Assembly: GCA_018971305.1 (NCBI GenBank)
Contig: JAGXBC010000002.1
Span: forward strand, 1 to 64,000
Source: Patescibacteria group bacterium
GTDB taxonomy: Bacteria; Patescibacteria; Paceibacteria; UBA6257; 2-01-FULL-56-20
Direction of reading: 5' to 3'
Length of the DNA stretch: 64,000 nt
The notes under the pieces are model-generated. The model worked only from the letters and a program-made list of their open reading frames with translations. It did not search any database and was not told the DNA's origin. Below, piece by piece: positions 60,041 through 64,000 of this stretch (positions are counted from its first letter, which is position 1; the number at the start of each line of letters is the position of its first letter). The position numbers and the translations under genes are program-made.

Positions 60041-60044
60041 AAAA

Positions 60045-60064
60045 GCGGACCATTTGGGGTCCGC
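60045..60064. terminator. Hairpin between hddC and the leftward IMPase-like gene
   Basis: GCGGACC (60045-60051) pairs with GGTCCGC (60058-60064). On the minus strand CCGC is followed by TTTTTTATTC, a good terminator for the gene at 60097; the plus-strand tail is weaker. Confidence 0.8.
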
Positions 60065-60096
60065 CGCGGTTTTGTAGTCGTGAAATCTTTGTGAAT

Positions 60097-61155
60097 TTAC
60101 AGTTTCATTTCGGCGAACGCTTTTCTTATTTTCAATTCGTCGTCTGGATTCCCAAGAGCGTTGAAAAATCTTTCTACAAGTTCGAATTGTTCCATTTTGA
60201 TCCAGTATCTCTGTAGTTGCTCAAACAACCAATCAACAAGATCCGTCTGGCCGGCGATGATTGCGACATTTCGGCGTTCGGAGCTATAGCTTAAAATGTC
60301 AGGATTTTCGATGATTGTAGGAATGGTACTTGTCCTTTGATTTTTTCTGTCACCGTAGTGATAGAAAATAAACTTTCCGCCCGCTTCTTCTACAAGCGGA
60401 TAACCGGCGAACCAATCCCATGGGCACTGGACTGGTTGAACAAATGCGTCTATTTTTCCGGCGGCGACGAGTGCGAGTCCCAGGGCGCACGAGCCATTGC
60501 AGTTCGTGGTTCGCACCTCCCCCGAGAATTTGTTCAAAAAGCGGCTGAATTGCCTGAGGAAGAAAATGTCCGGGCCGATGTAGACCATACTACCTTTGAC
60601 GTTACATTTCCGAACCTTTGTCGGTAGCGGCGGATAACGGCCTTCTTGTACGAATACGCCCTTGCCGCGTTCGCCGAAGGCTAGTAATCCTCCTCGAACA
60701 TCCGCAGCGGAAATCCCGCCACCCACGTGTACGCCTTTTTCGTCTCGTAGTCCGATTGACACGCTCCATTCGTAGAGATCACTATTGAACGTGCTTGTGC
60801 CGTCCAGCGGATCGACGCCATATATTTTATTGTCGAGAATCGGGTATGTTAGTGACTTGTCCGTGATGATCCGGTAGCCACTGGAACTTTTCTTCCGTGG
60901 TTTTTCCTCGGTTATAAAGTATGCGTGAGGAAATTGCATGTGCAGATTTTCGAGTATCCAATCCTGTGCGCCGACATCAGTTTTAGTCACGATTGCGTGG
61001 CTTCCGACATTGGGATCGCCCTTCTCCTCTCCTTTCTCCGTCTGGCCTTGTTTCCAATAGCCGCTTGCGGCCTTGATACTCGCTTCGTGTGCGGTTAAGA
61101 TCGCTGCTCTAACCATGTGGTGGAATGTTCCCAATAAATTCTCCAAATTTCGCAT
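60097..61155 (-). CDS. Inositol monophosphatase family phosphatase
   Basis: The 352-aa protein has the Mg-dependent phosphatase motifs of the IMPase/FBPase/CysQ fold: 'FITEEKP', the DPLDGTSTF loop with 'YGVDPLD', and 'CPWDWFAGYPLVEEAGG'. These place the metal-binding Glu and Asp residues. It is longer than IMPase (about 265 aa), with a C-terminal helical extension of about 50 residues. AAGGG lies a few bases before the ATG. It has its own promoter and terminator and faces the GDP-heptose operon. Substrate unknown: inositol, sugar or nucleotide phosphate. Confidence 0.87.
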   Translation of the reverse strand: MRNLENLLGTFHHMVRAAILTAHEASIKAASGYWKQGQTEKGEEKGDPNVGSHAIVTKTDVGAQDWILENLHMQFPHAYFITEEKPRKKSSSGYRIITDKSLTYPILDNKIYGVDPLDGTSTFNSDLYEWSVSIGLRDEKGVHVGGGISAADVRGGLLAFGERGKGVFVQEGRYPPLPTKVRKCNVKGSMVYIGPDIFFLRQFSRFLNKFSGEVRTTNCNGSCALGLALVAAGKIDAFVQPVQCPWDWFAGYPLVEEAGGKFIFYHYGDRKNQRTSTIPTIIENPDILSYSSERRNVAIIAGQTDLVDWLFEQLQRYWIKMEQFELVERFFNALGNPDDELKIRKAFAEMKL

Positions 61156-61194
61156 GTTTCACCCTTCGTCGATAGGATGTAGAGAACTGATAAC

Positions 61195-61223
61195 AATATA
61201 AGATATTTATATCATTTTGTCAA
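61195..61223 (-). promoter_or_regulatory. Sigma70 promoter of the IMPase-like gene
   Basis: Minus strand TTGACA (61223-61218), a 17-base spacer, TATATT (61200-61195), 40 bases from the ATG. Confidence 0.78.
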
Positions 61224-61231
61224 ATAAAAAT

Positions 61232-61252
61232 GCCGCACAACTTGCGTGCGGC
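61232..61252 (-). terminator. Rho-independent terminator of the GalT-like gene
   Basis: Minus strand GCCGCAC (61252-61246) pairs with GTGCGGC (61238-61232), followed by ATTTTTATTT. The T tail runs almost directly into the promoter of the next leftward gene. Confidence 0.85.
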
Positions 61253-61262
61253 GTAGAGTTTT

Positions 61263-62144
61263 TTAGCTCTTGAGAAACTCTAATGTTTTCTCGTGAGGCC
61301 ATGGAAGTACGAATGGCGTGTCGAAATCAAGCGCGGCGAATTCGCTGCCGCCCCAGTTGTTGAGAATCGGCGTGTAGCGGACGTACCACTCGCTTTCACG
61401 ATTTATGCCAAAGAAAAGGCAATAGTCGGGGTAGTTGAATTTGCGATTAAAGAGTTCAACGACCGCGCATGTCTCGTCCAGTAGTTCTGTTCGCAGAGAT
61501 TTATCTTCTAAAAGATCAGATGCTTTTACAATAGGGAAGTAATGGCTAAGCCGTCTTTTAGAGAAAATGACCACCTGCCCAGCGCGTCTTCCATATAGTG
61601 AAATAATGAAGTTTTCTGATGTGTTGAGGATGCATTTGGCTTCTTTGGTCAATATTATTACATCTCCAACCAGGTCATGCCATAATCTAGTGAAGATATT
61701 TTTCGGTTGGGTCGGCGCTTCGCAAATATGCCAGTGATGGTGCGGGAAATTTTGTCCGGCACCATATCCGATATGGGTGAATATCCACATCGGAAGCATA
61801 TTGCCCCTTGTCCGCAAGATTTCATTGCGGGCGTATCTCAGAGCCGTTCTCAGTGTTTCTTTCCCGCCCAGAGACCGCAGCTTCTCCTCATCCCAGCAAA
61901 CGTCAGGAATCAGGATGCGATGATAGGGAAAGGGCGTAAAGGCGTTCTGGAAAGATTTCCAGCCGGGGCCGGGAATGTATTTTGTTTCATCGTCCTTATT
62001 GCACAATCCGCATTTTCCCGGCTCAGGATATTTCATAGATACCTGCCAGGGGCGATCCGCTCTGGTGATATTTTTTACCTTATCCCTCGTACCGCCGCTC
62101 AAAGTAGAAAAGCCAGTCAAAAAAGTTTGGATTTCTCCTGCCAT
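61263..62144 (-). CDS. Galactose-1-phosphate uridylyltransferase-like (HIT superfamily)
   Basis: The 293-aa protein has a zinc-type CGLC near residue 45, an N-terminal GalT-like half ('PYHRILIPDVCW') and the nucleotidyl-transfer motif in 'GAGQNFPHHHWHICEAP', a His-x-His-x-His-like triad close to the HPHxQ of GalT. It would transfer a nucleotide monophosphate to or from a sugar phosphate. It begins after a strong GGAGGG ribosome-binding site. It is a single-gene unit with its own promoter and terminator. GalT, GDP-sugar phosphorylase and Ap4A phosphorylase are all possible. Confidence 0.8.
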   Translation of the reverse strand: MAGEIQTFLTGFSTLSGGTRDKVKNITRADRPWQVSMKYPEPGKCGLCNKDDETKYIPGPGWKSFQNAFTPFPYHRILIPDVCWDEEKLRSLGGKETLRTALRYARNEILRTRGNMLPMWIFTHIGYGAGQNFPHHHWHICEAPTQPKNIFTRLWHDLVGDVIILTKEAKCILNTSENFIISLYGRRAGQVVIFSKRRLSHYFPIVKASDLLEDKSLRTELLDETCAVVELFNRKFNYPDYCLFFGINRESEWYVRYTPILNNWGGSEFAALDFDTPFVLPWPHEKTLEFLKS

Positions 62145-62185
62145 TGTTCCATCCCTCCATTATTCGGATTTGTATTGCTGCCAGC

Positions 62186-62214
62186 ATTGTAATTTTTATT
62201 TAATTGTTTGTCAA
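62186..62214 (-). promoter_or_regulatory. Sigma70 promoter of the GalT-like gene
   Basis: Minus strand TTGACA (62214-62209), a 17-base spacer, TACAAT (62191-62186), about 42 bases from the ATG. Confidence 0.8.
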
Positions 62215-62242
62215 ATCACATTTTTTTTGATATTTTGATTTA

Positions 62243-63070
62243 ATGGTGCAGCCCAAAGTCAGTATTCTGATGGCAACATGGAACCGTTCCGGCATAATCG
62301 GCAAGACTATTGAATCCGTGCGCGGGCAGAGCTTCCAAGATTGGGAATTGATAATTTCCGATGACGGCTCAACCGACAATACGCCGCAAGTCGTTGCCGA
62401 GTGGCAAAAAAAAGAGCCACGCATTATTTATTTGCGGAGCGAAATTAATCAGGGTATTTCCAAAAACTACAATATGGGCTTGCGCTCGGCAAAAGGAGAA
62501 TACGTGGCGATAATAGACGACGACGATCCGTGGTGCGAAAAAGAAAAACTGCAAAAACAAGTTGATTTTTTGGACAAAAACAGAGATTACGCAGGTTGCG
62601 GAGCCGGCATAATAGTAGTCGATAGACAAGGAAAAGAATTGTATCGCTATTTAAAGCCCCAAACGGACGAGCAGATTCGCGGGAAAACACTTTTTTCAAA
62701 TCCTATGGCCAATAGTACGACGATGTTCCGCCGAGAATTGGGCGAGAAAGTGGGCTGGTACGACGAGACCATGCCATATTCCGGCGACCGGGATTTTTGG
62801 CTAAAGATCGGCCTGAGGGGAAAACTATATAACTTTCCGGAATATTTTTCTTATTACACTATGAGCGGTAATAATACCTCTATTGTAAATATCAGGCCGC
62901 ATCTCAGGGCATCGCTTATAGTAATGCGCCGCTACAAAGAAAATTATCCGCACTACGCCTTAGCGCTGCTTTTCAATTGGGTTCAGTACATCTATTCTTT
63001 TTTACCGGCTTTTATACGGAGCTTGGTCCATTACTCTCTGGCGAGGCTGAAGCGGCTGGTCGTAGGATAA
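62243..63070 (+). CDS. Glycosyltransferase family 2 protein
   Basis: The 275-aa GT-A protein has 'VSILMATWNRSGIIGKTIESV', 'IISDDGSTDNTPQVVAEW', 'GEYVAIIDDDDPWCEKEKL' with the metal-binding aspartates, and 'SGDRDFWLKIGLRG'. The C-terminal stretch from about 235 is hydrophobic then basic and may associate with the membrane. Its last 59 bases overlap the end of the leftward flippase gene, so the genes converge tail to tail. Confidence 0.9.
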   Translation: MVQPKVSILMATWNRSGIIGKTIESVRGQSFQDWELIISDDGSTDNTPQVVAEWQKKEPRIIYLRSEINQGISKNYNMGLRSAKGEYVAIIDDDDPWCEKEKLQKQVDFLDKNRDYAGCGAGIIVVDRQGKELYRYLKPQTDEQIRGKTLFSNPMANSTTMFRRELGEKVGWYDETMPYSGDRDFWLKIGLRGKLYNFPEYFSYYTMSGNNTSIVNIRPHLRASLIVMRRYKENYPHYALALLFNWVQYIYSFLPAFIRSLVHYSLARLKRLVVG

Positions 63071-64000
63071 ACTTTAATTCTTTAAATAGCGGTTCCTTTA
63101 GCGCGAGAAGAGCGAGGAAGTAGATCGCGGCTCCGATGATGATGTCTATAATCACGTTAAGCTGGAGATTTTTTATCACAATAATGGCGCAAGACATAAT
63201 AGCCGCGGCAATAATTATCTTTTTAAGATGGCGGACAATTTGAAAATAATCTATTTTTTTGGCTGCATATCTTACGTAGATATTGCTTATAAGTTGTGCG
63301 AGGAAAGTTGCCACAGCAGAACCATTTATGCCGAACCTTGGTATTAAGATCAGGTCAAAGATTACATTGCACGCGCCTCCGATCGCCGCATAAATAGTTA
63401 TATTTTTCTGTCTGTTGTTCGCAAAGATAAACAAAGTAATTATAGTTATGGGGAAATCTATCAGGATTGTGGCCATTAGCATTTGGAAGGAAAATGTTCC
63501 GCCAAGATAAGGAGATCCGAATACGAACCCTATTATTTTTGTGCCCAACAGAATCCCGCCGAGCGCGGTGGGGATAGCGACTAGGTACATAATTCCAAGA
63601 GCTCTTTCTAAGACATCTCTCTTTCTCCGCTTGTCGTTTGAGGCCGCGAGCCTAGAAAAAATGGGAAGTAAGCTCCAGGCTAGAGTAGCGGGGATTAAGT
63701 AGAGAAGCTGCACTATTCTTTGCGCCGCGGAATAAAGTCCGACATCTTGGGTGGAGCGTAGCCAGCCTATAATTAATATGTCCGTGCTAATCATAAGCGA
63801 ACCCAAAACTCCGGATAGGGCCATCGGCCAGCCTATGGCAAGAATATGTTTTACCCATTTAAAGTAAAAATTTTTGAATAATCCAGATAAATAATCTTTC
63901 AAAATAACAACAGAAGCCAACATGCCCACCCCGGTTCCTGCTGCATAGGCATATGTAAGCGCAGTCACCGTTTTCGATGTATAAAGAGCTATGAATCCGA
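63012..64000 (-). CDS. Polysaccharide flippase (Wzx/MurJ-like, MATE fold), 5' end outside window
   Basis: The open frame continues past the right edge (GFIALYTSKTV precedes the first possible GTG at 63968), so about 329 residues of the C-terminal part are seen. There are about eight to nine membrane helices. 'AIGWPMALSGVLGSLMISTDILIIGWL' and 'VGLYSAAQRIVQLLYLIPATLAWSLLPIFSRL' are typical of the Polysacc_synt family. The protein would flip undecaprenyl-linked repeat units across the membrane for the ligases at 6711 and 34966. Confidence 0.9.
   Translation of the reverse strand, partial: GFIALYTSKTVTALTYAYAAGTGVGMLASVVILKDYLSGLFKNFYFKWVKHILAIGWPMALSGVLGSLMISTDILIIGWLRSTQDVGLYSAAQRIVQLLYLIPATLAWSLLPIFSRLAASNDKRRKRDVLERALGIMYLVAIPTALGGILLGTKIIGFVFGSPYLGGTFSFQMLMATILIDFPITIITLFIFANNRQKNITIYAAIGGACNVIFDLILIPRFGINGSAVATFLAQLISNIYVRYAAKKIDYFQIVRHLKKIIIAAAIMSCAIIVIKNLQLNVIIDIIIGAAIYFLALLALKEPLFKELKFILRPAASASPESNGPSSV

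Noticed and set aside
1..64000. CRISPR array, rRNA operon, prophage or integrase
   Set aside because: No regularly spaced repeats, rRNA segments, phage structural genes or integrase-like frames were seen; the only mobile trace is the transposase tail at the left edge.

Overview
The window is a 64 kb piece of bacterial chromosome. The compact, often overlapping genes, the scarcity of clear Shine-Dalgarno sites, tRNA genes without an encoded CCA and the small hypothetical families suggest a Candidate Phyla Radiation (Patescibacteria, Parcubacteria-like) genome. That placement is an inference; no rRNA or ribosomal protein gene is present to test it.

Layout. 1-6.7 kb is housekeeping: the tail of an IS1595-type transposase, a small hypothetical, a Nudix hydrolase, ftsH, tRNA-Ile(UAU), tRNA-Gly(UCC), a J-domain-like protein and RNase Y. 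From 6.7 kb to the end is a very large surface-polysaccharide locus. 6.7-12.2 kb: O-antigen ligase and its TPR-like partner, gmd, a Gmm-like Nudix protein and two tandem GDP-fucose-synthase-like reductases. 12.2-18.4 kb is an unusual island that does not look like sugar synthesis: a leftward five-gene operon (ribbon-helix-helix protein, alkaline-phosphatase-superfamily enzyme, two nucleotidyltransferase-like paralogues, RelA/SpoT-type HD hydrolase) facing a rightward pair (47-aa tail-motif protein and a sulfatase-fold enzyme). 18.4-28.6 kb: methyltransferases, glycosyltransferases, a perosamine-synthase-like aminotransferase, a SemiSWEET, an HldD-like epimerase and a GT9 heptosyltransferase-like enzyme. 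28.6-35 kb: rfaE2, gmhA, a coupled alcohol dehydrogenase/E1-alpha/E1-beta trio and rfaE1. 36-50 kb: glycosyltransferases, a secreted LCAT-like hydrolase and a deoxysugar module (ColD-like 3-dehydratase, RmlC-like epimerase, GDP-sugar 4,6-dehydratase, nucleotidyltransferase-GmhB fusion, reductase). 50-53 kb: leftward rmlB operon. 53-64 kb: more epimerases and glycosyltransferases, a contiguous GDP-heptose operon (hddA-gmhA-gmhB-hddC) and a flippase running off the right edge.

How it fits together. Parts for both known heptose activation routes are here: ADP-L-glycero-manno-heptose (gmhA, rfaE1, gmhB, rfaE2, hldD-like, GT9) and GDP-D-glycero-manno-heptose (gmhA, hddA, gmhB, hddC). A GDP-sugar 4,6-dehydratase and partners could turn GDP-heptose or GDP-mannose into deoxy sugars. 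The glycosyltransferases, two O-antigen-ligase-family proteins and a flippase would assemble and export the glycan.

Four leftward single-gene units (EEP hydrolase, Nudix, inositol-monophosphatase-like, GalT-like) interrupt the locus, each with its own near-consensus sigma70 promoter and hairpin terminator. The most interesting candidates for something undescribed are the 12.2-18.4 kb island and its shared LGYL tail motif, the orphan E1 pair inside heptose genes, and the ColD/heptose-dehydratase module.
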